DNA of 64,000 bases from Leptospira harrisiae (GTDB taxonomy: Bacteria; Spirochaetota; Leptospiria; Leptospirales; Leptospiraceae), in NCBI RefSeq assembly GCF_002811945.1, contig NZ_NPDX01000007.1, positions 1 through 64,000 on the forward strand, given 5' to 3'. A program made the translations under genes and the position numbers. This document shows positions 36,152-44,513 of the stretch, one piece after another. Positions within the stretch are counted from its first letter, which is position 1, and each line of letters opens with the position of its first letter. The notes beneath the pieces are model-generated. The model saw only the letters and a program-made list of their open reading frames with translations, had not been told where the DNA came from and did not search any database.

Positions 36152-38149
36152 TTATTTTTTCTTTTTGAAGTTTGGAATTTTTATTTCAGTTTCTTTCAAA
36201 AATTTCCATATCCGTTTTAAAGTGACTCTCCAATCTTCCTTTGCTGTTTTATTTGAAGTTGTTTGAGTTGAGTTTTTTGGCTCTTTGATAGGTTGTAATT
36301 CTGATACAGGAACAATAGCAGCAATGCCTAAATCAATTTTCAAATATTTCTTTTTAATAATTTTGAAATCAATTTTTGCACCTAATAAACGTACAATTTC
36401 AAGGATAATTGCCCACTTAACTTTTACTGGAGTGAGTGTGTTGTAATTTTCAACTAAATCACTAAATAGTCTTTGTGAAACTTTTGGGTTACTATGAAAC
36501 AATAAAAAACGGAAATGGACATTCCCTTTCAAATCCTGAGTGATGATTAAATCGTTATGGTTGAATTCTTTGAATGGAGGAAAGTCAACTAACCTAACAA
36601 CGACCGAGTTAATTAAATCTAAGCTGTTATGGATTTCTGTTTCTGGATTTACCTTAATTGAATAAGTAATGTCATCTTCTGGAATCACTTCGTTGATAAA
36701 AGAGATGAAGTTGACTTGTTCTTTGAATGGAACCTCTTTTAGAACTTCTAATCGCGAAAGTTCAATTATATCATCCATTACATTGTCTATTGAAGATTGA
36801 ACTTCAATCACTTCTTTAACTAAGTTTTTATCCTTGGTTTTTTGTGTAGATTCACGAAAAGAAATCAACTTTTCTTTCATGGATTTCAGTGGACCAGAAA
36901 TCATTGCATCCATATAATAAAATATCTTTTCACGTAAAGAGTCTGCTTCTTTTAGCCTTTCGTATCTATTTTGAAGTTTACGTTTCATCATTAAAAACTG
37001 AAATCGTAACGCAAGAGTCATCAATACCAGATATACTAAAAAGCTAGTTTCGAGAGAAGAAGGTGAATTCAAATATCCTCTCTCGATTAATATTTCTTTT
37101 AAAATTGAATATAATAAGTAAACGAGTGCAAGTAAATGGATGGTTGATCCTCGGGCTTGGTCGCGAAATTTTAAAAAAGTTACATAAATCGCATAACCAA
37201 TGACAGCTAATAAATGGATATCCCAATATCCGATAAAATTGTACCAGAACACAGGATTGTGTATGATTGCAAATACAGCTATGAAGAAGAACTGCATTAA
37301 CAAATACAGTCTTTGGTATTTGAAAGGTTTTAATTCAAAAAAATCTTGAATGAATTTGATAAATCCATAAGGAAGAATGAGAAGGAATGCATATTCTATA
37401 AATTTTAATATGGCAAATTGATTGATTAAAAAGAATCTAACTTCGTTTTTTGATAATTCATAAGCAGAGAAAATTAATGCTAAAATACTAAAACTTAGGT
37501 ATTCTTTTTTATCTCGTAAATTGAAAAAATTTATGAAGAAAAATAGAGCAATAAAGAGATAAAATCCAACAAAGATCAATTCTACCAGCGAATCATATAG
37601 GTTACCGTTAAGAGCTTCTTCGTAAGTAACGATACGAATTGGTCCTGAAATGATACCTGCTGATGTGGAAAGTGAAGAATCTATTTTTACAATTAGTACA
37701 TTCTCACCTTCTAACAATAAATCATGCGGAATTGGATAAATTCTTGGTCTACCAAAGGCAAACTCATCTGGATCTTTTCCAAAGGCAGAGTTGTTTTTTC
37801 CAATGAGCACTCCATTGATAAATACTTCATCAGATTGGTATATTTTTCCCAGTTGGAGAGCTAAAGATTTTTGGTGCTGTTCTGTTGTGATTTCAAAATT
37901 TTTTCTAACCCAAATGGAACCACGATAACTTTTGTTAATATTGCGAAAGTTGTTAGGAACAGTTGTGATATCTAAATTGTTTGCATTGAATTCAGCATTC
38001 AGAATGTCGGGATTGTTGTTAAAGTAAATTCCCCAGTCATCACCGTCTAATCGTAGTACGACTGTGTTTTCGTCTGTGGAACGAGCACAATTCAAAATAA
38101 ATAAAAAGAAACTTAATACTAAAATTCTATATAAAATTAAAAATTTCAT
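36152..38149 (-). CDS. 7TMR-DISM receptor with degenerate kinase-like cytoplasmic part
   Basis: 665 residues. A lipoprotein-like signal (LFILNC, Cys21) is followed by an extracytoplasmic jelly-roll (GKIYQSDEVFINGVLIGKN), seven membrane segments and a cytoplasmic region of about 270 residues. That region has the length and helices of a histidine kinase, but I find no acceptor His (the helix reads MDAMISGPLKSM), no N box and no glycine boxes. It should not bind ATP or phosphorylate. Its start overlaps the stop of the related receptor by four bases, so the pair probably forms a heteromeric receptor. The output could be scaffolding or inhibition. Confidence 0.82.
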   Translation of the reverse strand: MKFLILYRILVLSFFLFILNCARSTDENTVVLRLDGDDWGIYFNNNPDILNAEFNANNLDITTVPNNFRNINKSYRGSIWVRKNFEITTEQHQKSLALQLGKIYQSDEVFINGVLIGKNNSAFGKDPDEFAFGRPRIYPIPHDLLLEGENVLIVKIDSSLSTSAGIISGPIRIVTYEEALNGNLYDSLVELIFVGFYLFIALFFFINFFNLRDKKEYLSFSILALIFSAYELSKNEVRFFLINQFAILKFIEYAFLLILPYGFIKFIQDFFELKPFKYQRLYLLMQFFFIAVFAIIHNPVFWYNFIGYWDIHLLAVIGYAIYVTFLKFRDQARGSTIHLLALVYLLYSILKEILIERGYLNSPSSLETSFLVYLVLMTLALRFQFLMMKRKLQNRYERLKEADSLREKIFYYMDAMISGPLKSMKEKLISFRESTQKTKDKNLVKEVIEVQSSIDNVMDDIIELSRLEVLKEVPFKEQVNFISFINEVIPEDDITYSIKVNPETEIHNSLDLINSVVVRLVDFPPFKEFNHNDLIITQDLKGNVHFRFLLFHSNPKVSQRLFSDLVENYNTLTPVKVKWAIILEIVRLLGAKIDFKIIKKKYLKIDLGIAAIVPVSELQPIKEPKNSTQTTSNKTAKEDWRVTLKRIWKFLKETEIKIPNFKKKK

Positions 38150-40131
38150 CTTTTAGGTTTCTCCGGAATCCGAATTGTGAATTTGGCTCCCATACCTTCG
38201 CTTGATTTCAAACTCACCGTCCCACCTAAGAATTTTGTGGTCGCTTCTACCAGGGTTAAACCGATTCCGGCTCCTGGTATTTCATTTTTTTTGTCACGAT
38301 ATCCACGGACAAATTTCTGGAAAATGGTTTCCATCTCCAGTTGGCTAAGTCCCATCCCTTCATCCATAACGATTAGTTGGTGGTAACCATCACGATTAAA
38401 AAATTCGATACCAATGTCTGTTTTAGGATCGGTGTATTGGTAGGCGTTTTCTACCAGGTTTCTTAAGATACAGAACAACAATTCTTTAGGAAAATATATT
38501 TCCAAATCATTTGGTTTTACTTCGATTGAAGTCGTTTTTCTGTGTTGTTCTAAATGGTTTTCTACACTAAAGACACAGTTTCGAATTAATTCTTGTACGG
38601 AGAATGTTTCATAAAATGGAATATAAGTTTTCTCTTCCAATTTTCGAAGAAGAATTGCTTCTTCTACCATATAACTCATGTAAGAAATATGATCTTCTGC
38701 TTGTTTAATAGGATCAGATTCTTGTTTCGAACTTGTTTTACTTTTGGTTTTCTTTTTTGCTGCTTGTTTTGGTAATACTTTAGTTTGGTCTTTGGAATTG
38801 GATTTACCGTGATTTGCAGAAATATTGTCGATAGCCTTTTTAATTTTTTCCATTCCTGATTTGAATTCAGAAGATAAATTAATTAAAAAACCAGTTTTGA
38901 CTCTTTCCATTTGGATAAGTTCTTTTTCTTGTTCGATAAAGTTCTCTAATCCTAAAACAATATCATTTGATAGTTGGATGGATATCATTACCAAAAAGAT
39001 CAAAAATCCTAAATACAATGTTCCAGGCATCGAAATGATTTCTAAAGCGGAGAGGCTATCAATAAGAATTGTTGGTAAAATACAAGCAATTCCGATGAGG
39101 ATATATTTCACCTTTGCAATGTTAGCCTTCCCATTGTTTACAAATAAATAAATCACAAGTCCCATCGCAACTGGCAATGTATAGTTGAAGAGCGCAATGA
39201 CCAAAATCCAAGTTTTTGGTGTTCTAAAAAAAAGTGTGATAACGAATAATGCAAATAGGAATACTTCATATACCAATAAAACTATGCTTCGTTTCATTTT
39301 TAAATATTGGTGCATGAAGTTGATAAAAAATACGGGAAGGCAAATGAGAACTAACAGTTCTGCAACATAAGACCATGTAAAACTATCAAATAAGATGTCT
39401 CTATGTTGAGTACGGATCAAAACGTAAATTCCCATGAAAATGGAAAAGAGTGCGAAGAAAAAGTTTTCGCCAGCTCGCCCGCGAACAATGGAACCAACTA
39501 AAAAGTAAATTCCCATAAATATAAATACATAACCGCAAACCATGGCAAAAGCTTCTTTTGAAAAAACGGCTTCACGTAAAAATCGTTCTTTTGCAATGGT
39601 AGGTGCTTCTTTGAGTCCATTTAGGTTTGTTGCTGCATAAATGCGAATCGCCAAAATATTGAGACCCGGCTTGAGGAGGTGAGTTGGTAGAGAATAAATT
39701 CTAATTTTTTGAAAGTCAACTTCTAGTTTTGGAAGTACAGTTCCTGTTTTATCGATCAGGGTTCCATTTAGATAAAATTCATCAACGTCCCGAATGCGAC
39801 CGAGTTGGATTGCGATTGGTTCAACAGGGGTTGTATAATTTTCTGGTAAATAAAAGGAACAGCGATACCAGTGATAACCTGTTAGGTTTTCCGTTTTGGA
39901 TATTCCATAATCAGGAACAGATCGTTTGACCCAAAATGATTCCTCAACGGTTTCATCTCGCCAATCTAAATTATCTCCCTTACGAAATAACCAGTCTGTT
40001 TTTAGAACCACCGGTTTTTCGAAGGATGTGACCATGTTTCCACAGGGTTCCGCCGCCAAACCAAAAACAGTTGGAAAGAGAACAAGTGAAAACCCGAATA
40101 CGAGTTGGTAAATACGGGTTTTCGAAATCAT
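38146..40131 (-). CDS. 7TMR-DISM sensor kinase-like protein lacking the phosphoacceptor His
   Basis: 661 residues with a signal peptide, a DISM extracytoplasmic domain (LGRIRDVDEFYLNGTLI), seven membrane segments, a Lys/Ser-rich insert and a HATPase domain. The ATPase is intact: NLVENAYQYT (N box), DEGMGL (G1) and GAGIGLTLVE (G2). The helix that should read SHEFR reads NLSSEFKSGM, so Ser421 (codon 38869-38871) stands at the His position. It may phosphorylate another protein in trans or act only as an ATP-dependent switch. Four-base overlaps connect it to fliH upstream and to the degenerate receptor downstream. Confidence 0.85.
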   Translation of the reverse strand: MISKTRIYQLVFGFSLVLFPTVFGLAAEPCGNMVTSFEKPVVLKTDWLFRKGDNLDWRDETVEESFWVKRSVPDYGISKTENLTGYHWYRCSFYLPENYTTPVEPIAIQLGRIRDVDEFYLNGTLIDKTGTVLPKLEVDFQKIRIYSLPTHLLKPGLNILAIRIYAATNLNGLKEAPTIAKERFLREAVFSKEAFAMVCGYVFIFMGIYFLVGSIVRGRAGENFFFALFSIFMGIYVLIRTQHRDILFDSFTWSYVAELLVLICLPVFFINFMHQYLKMKRSIVLLVYEVFLFALFVITLFFRTPKTWILVIALFNYTLPVAMGLVIYLFVNNGKANIAKVKYILIGIACILPTILIDSLSALEIISMPGTLYLGFLIFLVMISIQLSNDIVLGLENFIEQEKELIQMERVKTGFLINLSSEFKSGMEKIKKAIDNISANHGKSNSKDQTKVLPKQAAKKKTKSKTSSKQESDPIKQAEDHISYMSYMVEEAILLRKLEEKTYIPFYETFSVQELIRNCVFSVENHLEQHRKTTSIEVKPNDLEIYFPKELLFCILRNLVENAYQYTDPKTDIGIEFFNRDGYHQLIVMDEGMGLSQLEMETIFQKFVRGYRDKKNEIPGAGIGLTLVEATTKFLGGTVSLKSSEGMGAKFTIRIPEKPKR

Positions 40132-41051
40132 ATCGGTTCGACGTTTCGAATGGCCTCTTCGATTTCTTTGAGCTGAGTAGAGATCCTTGCGTCGATAGCT
40201 CCCACATCTGTTTCGATGATCACTCCACCACGGTCCACACGTGAATCTTCGTAGATGTTTACTTTACGGAGTGATTCCATTAGTTTGATGAGTTCGTCTT
40301 TATGTGCTGTTGTAAGTTCTAAGTCAGCGAAGTTAACACGAATATCGATACGGTCTCGATCTTTAATTCGTTTCATCGCCTCACGAATATTATTTAACAC
40401 AATTTCTTTACGTTCAATGATTTCGTCTTTGATTACTTTCCTTGCAATCACAAGAATCATTTCTACCATTTGTTTTTCAGAAGCAGCAATCATCTCTTCG
40501 CGAATGTCGATCGCCTTACCAATGATAGTTCCCAATCTGTCAATGAGACGTCTTACTTCCCCTTGGCCTTTTTTAAAACCAACTTCACGTCCAGCATCAT
40601 ATCCTTTTTGGTAGGCTTCATGTTCGATCTCAGCCTGTTTCATTTCGGCTTCTTTGATCATACGTTCGACTTCCATCTTCGCACGATCTAAGATTTGTTC
40701 CGCTTTTGCTCGGCCTGAATCTTCTTCTAATTTGATTTTTTCTTTTGAGTCCTGAACCATTTGGAAGGCTTTGGTTCTGCCTTCTTCTTCAATGGACTTT
40801 GCTTGTTTTTTAGCATCTTCTAATAATTGGCGGACTTGTTCTTCTGTTTCTTGGCGATACCTTTGGAGTTCGGCTTCGATCTCTTCGATCGAGGGTCCTT
40901 GGTATTGTTCGATGATATTCCCTTCTTGGTCTATCTCGAAGTCTTCTTGTTCGTCTGTTTTATGAAATTTTTTGTACTTATCAGGAAGTTGGATTTCAAC
41001 TTCTTCTTGTAAGTCGGCAATTTGAATGGGTTTAAAAACTAGTTTTGCCAT
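40128..41051 (-). CDS. fliH: Flagellar assembly protein FliH
   Basis: 307 residues. An N-terminal acidic part is followed by a long Glu/Lys/Ala/Gln coiled coil (about 75-170) with the FliH-like GYDAGREVGFKKGQGE. A C-terminal domain related to the V/F-ATPase E subunit ends in DRGGVIIETDVGAIDARISTQ (key part GGVIIET). FliH binds the export ATPase FliI and docks it to the motor. fliI normally follows; here a DISM receptor gene overlaps it by four bases instead. The four-base gap to fliG upstream is the usual flagellar arrangement. Confidence 0.9.
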   Translation of the reverse strand: MAKLVFKPIQIADLQEEVEIQLPDKYKKFHKTDEQEDFEIDQEGNIIEQYQGPSIEEIEAELQRYRQETEEQVRQLLEDAKKQAKSIEEEGRTKAFQMVQDSKEKIKLEEDSGRAKAEQILDRAKMEVERMIKEAEMKQAEIEHEAYQKGYDAGREVGFKKGQGEVRRLIDRLGTIIGKAIDIREEMIAASEKQMVEMILVIARKVIKDEIIERKEIVLNNIREAMKRIKDRDRIDIRVNFADLELTTAHKDELIKLMESLRKVNIYEDSRVDRGGVIIETDVGAIDARISTQLKEIEEAIRNVEPI

Positions 41052-41055
41052 ATCC

Positions 41056-42285
41056 TTACTTCAATCTCCAAAGTTTCACTTTGCCTTCATCCATTGCTTC
41101 CCGCAAACGATCTAAGATTCCCTTTTGGGCTTCTTCAATCTCTGCCAGTGAAACAGGACCTAACGAATCCCATTCGATCTTTATTTCTTTTACGAGCCAA
41201 GATTCCAAATTGGAATATATTTGGTCGCGGAAATCCGTCTCTACTCCTTTCAATGCGCATGCAATGACAAGAGGATGGATCTCAGAAAAAAATCGAGTAA
41301 GACTCGTCCTTCCTAAATGAAGGAGGTCTTCCAAACGAAAGTAGTGTTCTACTATAGTTTCGGCATATTCTGGGCTTTTTTTCTGAATTCGTTCAATTAA
41401 ATTTTGAGATGGTAAAAAAGGAAGTCGAGTGAGAATTTCTCCGGCAGTCTTTGCTTTGCGGCTACGGATCTTCGAAACCGGCATTTTTTTCTCAATCAGT
41501 TCCATTTTGAAGCGGAGGAACCGTTCGAGTTGGTCGCGTTCCCTGTCCGAGTGGTAATCAATTTCAGAAAGTGCTAAAATGATATCTTCCCGGTGGTTTT
41601 CTGGGTATTCGGCTAAAACCTCGGAAGCAGTCTCCGGATCTGAAAAACTTAAAACCCGAGCCACAACTTCTGAGGATTCGTCCATGGTCAAATGGCGGAG
41701 CATTTCTAAGGAATATTTGGGAAGCTCTGGCCAAAGGGGCGAGTTCGATTTGGATTTGGATTCTTCTTCTTTTAGAATTTCCTGGAGCAAAGAATACAAT
41801 TCATTTGAATCTTGTTGTTCGTTATGCGCATATTTTCTGCCAGATCCGTCGAGATTCCGGGGATCATCTTCGTTATTCGTATAGCCGTTTTCGAACGCTG
41901 ATTTTTCGAAATTAGGATCAGATTTACCCACTTTTTCAGGGAAATAGTCGTTATTCGCATATTTTCCACGTGAATTCGGAGAGTATCCTTGATGGGAATC
42001 ACTGCGCAGGTTTTGAGATATAGGTCCAGATTTGGAATTGCTAGGTAGGCCCGCTTGAAAAGAATTTTTTCCCTTTGGTTGTTTCTGATTTTTTTGCAGA
42101 AACTTGGTAAAGGAAAGGAGGATGTCCTTTTCCTGCCCTCTGGTTGGGGAAGGATTGGATTCCACTTTGATCAGAAGTGATTCGATTTCTGCATCACTCA
42201 AATGAGCGAACACTTCATCCGGTAAATAGCGGCCTAGGATTTGGTAGGCAAGAGCAGCTTTATTGGGCCCGGACGGAGTTTTCAT
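41056..42285 (-). CDS. fliG: FliG-family flagellar motor switch protein (paralogue with long N-terminal region)
   Basis: 409 residues. The C-terminal two thirds carry FliG helical repeats (MLRHLTMDESSEVVARVL, SEVLAEYPENHREDI) and the C-terminal torque-domain ending LGPVSLAEIEEAQKGILDRL. Residues about 60-165 are Asn/Ser/Gly-rich and look disordered, with similar short units (GKYANND, NGYTNNE, RKYAHNE). Spirochaetes carry two FliG proteins; this divergent form with a poor middle region may be the FliG1 type. FliG sits on the cytoplasmic face of the MS ring and contacts MotA. First gene of the minus-strand run that continues into fliH and the receptors. Confidence 0.82.
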   Translation of the reverse strand: MKTPSGPNKAALAYQILGRYLPDEVFAHLSDAEIESLLIKVESNPSPTRGQEKDILLSFTKFLQKNQKQPKGKNSFQAGLPSNSKSGPISQNLRSDSHQGYSPNSRGKYANNDYFPEKVGKSDPNFEKSAFENGYTNNEDDPRNLDGSGRKYAHNEQQDSNELYSLLQEILKEEESKSKSNSPLWPELPKYSLEMLRHLTMDESSEVVARVLSFSDPETASEVLAEYPENHREDIILALSEIDYHSDRERDQLERFLRFKMELIEKKMPVSKIRSRKAKTAGEILTRLPFLPSQNLIERIQKKSPEYAETIVEHYFRLEDLLHLGRTSLTRFFSEIHPLVIACALKGVETDFRDQIYSNLESWLVKEIKIEWDSLGPVSLAEIEEAQKGILDRLREAMDEGKVKLWRLK

Positions 42286-42398
42286 TTAGGTGACATAATA
42301 ACTTAATGGGACAGTCGTACAAACCAAAAAATATTATTTTTTTTAATTCGAAAACTTCCTTTCCAAATTCTTGTCCTCCAAGTCTCTTAAGGTTAGGG

Positions 42399-44513
42399 AT
42401 GACCCGTCAGACAATAATCTACCTTTCCATCGCACTTTTGTCAACGGCCTGTCGTATGGTGGCACCTTCACCAAAAATTCTTTCAGGCGCATTGGATTTA
42501 CGAAATTTCCCATTTGAATCAGGATCCGCCATGACTCTCCAAGGGGACTGGAAATTTTTTCCAGGGCAGCTGAACCTTCAGGAAGGGGCACTCTCTCCTT
42601 CCTATCTTCCTGTCCCTGCACTTTGGAATCAGGTTCCTTTGCGCTCGGGGATCATTGATGGTAAGGGTTATGGAACTTATGTTTTAGACATACAACTTCC
42701 CACTGAAAATCAGATTTATGCTATTTATCTGCCAGAGGTTCGTACCTCCTTTCGACTCATAGCGGGTAACAGGAGTTTGGTGTCAGGAATACCTGGTACC
42801 ACGAAGGAATTTACAATCCCAAGTGCGCAAGGCCAAAGTTTTACAATATCCGCAAAGGAACACCTTCAAATCCGAATTGAAGTGAGTAACTTCCATCATA
42901 AAGAAGGAGGTCTCCCTAACGCACCCGTCTTCGGACTTGCGGAAAGTGTTCAAAATTATATTTTGGCGCAAAGTACGATCGATTTAGCATTAACGGGTGC
43001 TATATTTATGTTTGGTTTGTATCATTTTATTTTGTTTTTCTATCGAAACAAACAAAGAGAAGCGTTTTACTTTGGTTTTTTCTGTTTAGTATTTGCGGCA
43101 CGAATTCCTTTTATTGGAAGTAAAACAATATATGCGGTATTTCCAAATATTCCTTGGGAACTAGTGATTTATGTAGAGTATGCATCTGTTTTTGTTTTAG
43201 GAATTTTGTTTTTGTGGTTTGTCGATGGACTTTTTCCAAGGTTTATCGATCATAAGTTAATTCTTTATTTCAGCGCCTACGTACAGTTTATGTTAGTTTA
43301 TGGTTTAATTATTAAACCGGACGTTTATACACAATTTGAAGTTGTATTTCAAGTATTAGGTGTTGTTTTTGCTTTATTTTTAGGAATTCGATTATTCCAA
43401 ATGATGCTTAGAGGGTTGCCTGATGCGGGAATTTTCTTTTTAGGGTATCTGGTATTATTTGTTGGTTTTGTTTACGATGTATTTCTAGCTTATAGTGGGC
43501 AAGGAGAGTCAACGTTATCTCAGATAGCGGTCTTTTTGTTTTTTGGAGTCCAGTCCACAATTGTTACACTTCGTACGGCAAGGAACTTTCATAAGAAAGT
43601 TTTATTAAAAGAAGAATTTGAAACCATTAATGAACAGTTTATTCTAACAAATCGATTTTATGCAAAATTCATTCCTCGTGATTTTTTAACTCATTTAGGA
43701 AAGGAAAGTATTGAAGAGGTACAGTTAGGCGACAGTAGCGAAAGAGAAATGACCATTTTGTTTGCGGACATTTGGGAATATTGGGATATTATTTATTCTA
43801 TACCTTTAGAAAACCGTATGTTGTTCACCAATTCTTACTTGGGAAGGATTGGACCCTGTGTTCGCAAAAATAATGGTTTCATAGATAAATACATTGGAAG
43901 TGCGATTATGGCTCTATTTGATGGAGGAATTCAGGATTCCATCAAGGCAGCTGAAGACATCCAATGGGAATTAGAAAAATACAATGAGCGTCGGCGAACC
44001 ATTGGGTATTTACCACTACATGCAGGGATTGGAATTCATTCTGGCGATACAATGCTCGGAATTTTGGGAGAAGAAAAAAGATTAGAATCTACCGTCATTT
44101 CCGACACCGTTAATCTTTCGAGTCGTATCCAAGGTTTAACAAAAAAATACGGCGCTAGGATTCTTGTTAGTTTAACATCTCTTATGTTACACGAAGATTT
44201 GGATACAATCCCTTATAGAATTTTAGATTTTGTACGTGTTAAAGGAAAACAGGAAGCTGTTATGATTGCGGAGGTTTTGATTCCCGATATTGATGTAATC
44301 TCTAATAAAAAAATTGGAAATCGAAACAGATTTGAAGCTGCCATTTTTGATTATGAACGTGCTGATTTTGTTTCTGCTTTAAAAGGATTTCGCGAAGTAT
44401 TTACAAACAACCCAGAAGATTTGGCCGCAAAGATTTACATTGAAAGATGTGAATATTACCAAACTTCCGGTGTCGGTGAAGATTGGGATGGGGTTTCCGC
44501 ATGGGAAAAATAA
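42399..44513 (+). CDS. 7TMR-DISM class III cyclase, C2-like half (lacks second metal Asp)
   Basis: 704 residues from the ATG at 42399, which places a lipobox (LLSTAC, Cys18) correctly; a Met 31 codons earlier would bury it. DISM sensor, seven membrane segments, cyclase domain and TPR-like tail follow. In the cyclase, Asp457 (FADIWEYW) is kept but the second metal Asp is Ser501 (KYIGSAIMALF). The transition-state Asn572 and Arg576 (SDTVNLSSRI), the Lys before IGS and the Thr seven residues before the Asn are kept. IGS at this place is also what mammalian C2 domains have. Alone it should be inactive. It overlaps the next cyclase by 13 bases. Confidence 0.87.
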   Translation: MTRQTIIYLSIALLSTACRMVAPSPKILSGALDLRNFPFESGSAMTLQGDWKFFPGQLNLQEGALSPSYLPVPALWNQVPLRSGIIDGKGYGTYVLDIQLPTENQIYAIYLPEVRTSFRLIAGNRSLVSGIPGTTKEFTIPSAQGQSFTISAKEHLQIRIEVSNFHHKEGGLPNAPVFGLAESVQNYILAQSTIDLALTGAIFMFGLYHFILFFYRNKQREAFYFGFFCLVFAARIPFIGSKTIYAVFPNIPWELVIYVEYASVFVLGILFLWFVDGLFPRFIDHKLILYFSAYVQFMLVYGLIIKPDVYTQFEVVFQVLGVVFALFLGIRLFQMMLRGLPDAGIFFLGYLVLFVGFVYDVFLAYSGQGESTLSQIAVFLFFGVQSTIVTLRTARNFHKKVLLKEEFETINEQFILTNRFYAKFIPRDFLTHLGKESIEEVQLGDSSEREMTILFADIWEYWDIIYSIPLENRMLFTNSYLGRIGPCVRKNNGFIDKYIGSAIMALFDGGIQDSIKAAEDIQWELEKYNERRRTIGYLPLHAGIGIHSGDTMLGILGEEKRLESTVISDTVNLSSRIQGLTKKYGARILVSLTSLMLHEDLDTIPYRILDFVRVKGKQEAVMIAEVLIPDIDVISNKKIGNRNRFEAAIFDYERADFVSALKGFREVFTNNPEDLAAKIYIERCEYYQTSGVGEDWDGVSAWEK

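Noticed and set aside
41821..41970. Short repeats in the fliG middle region as a CRISPR or tandem repeat array
   Set aside because: The units are short, unevenly spaced and in frame. They encode Asn-rich KYANN-like segments of a disordered region.
42306..42398. N-terminal extension of the first split cyclase
   Set aside because: Starting there would bury the lipobox 31 residues inside. The ATG at 42399 gives a normal lipoprotein signal.
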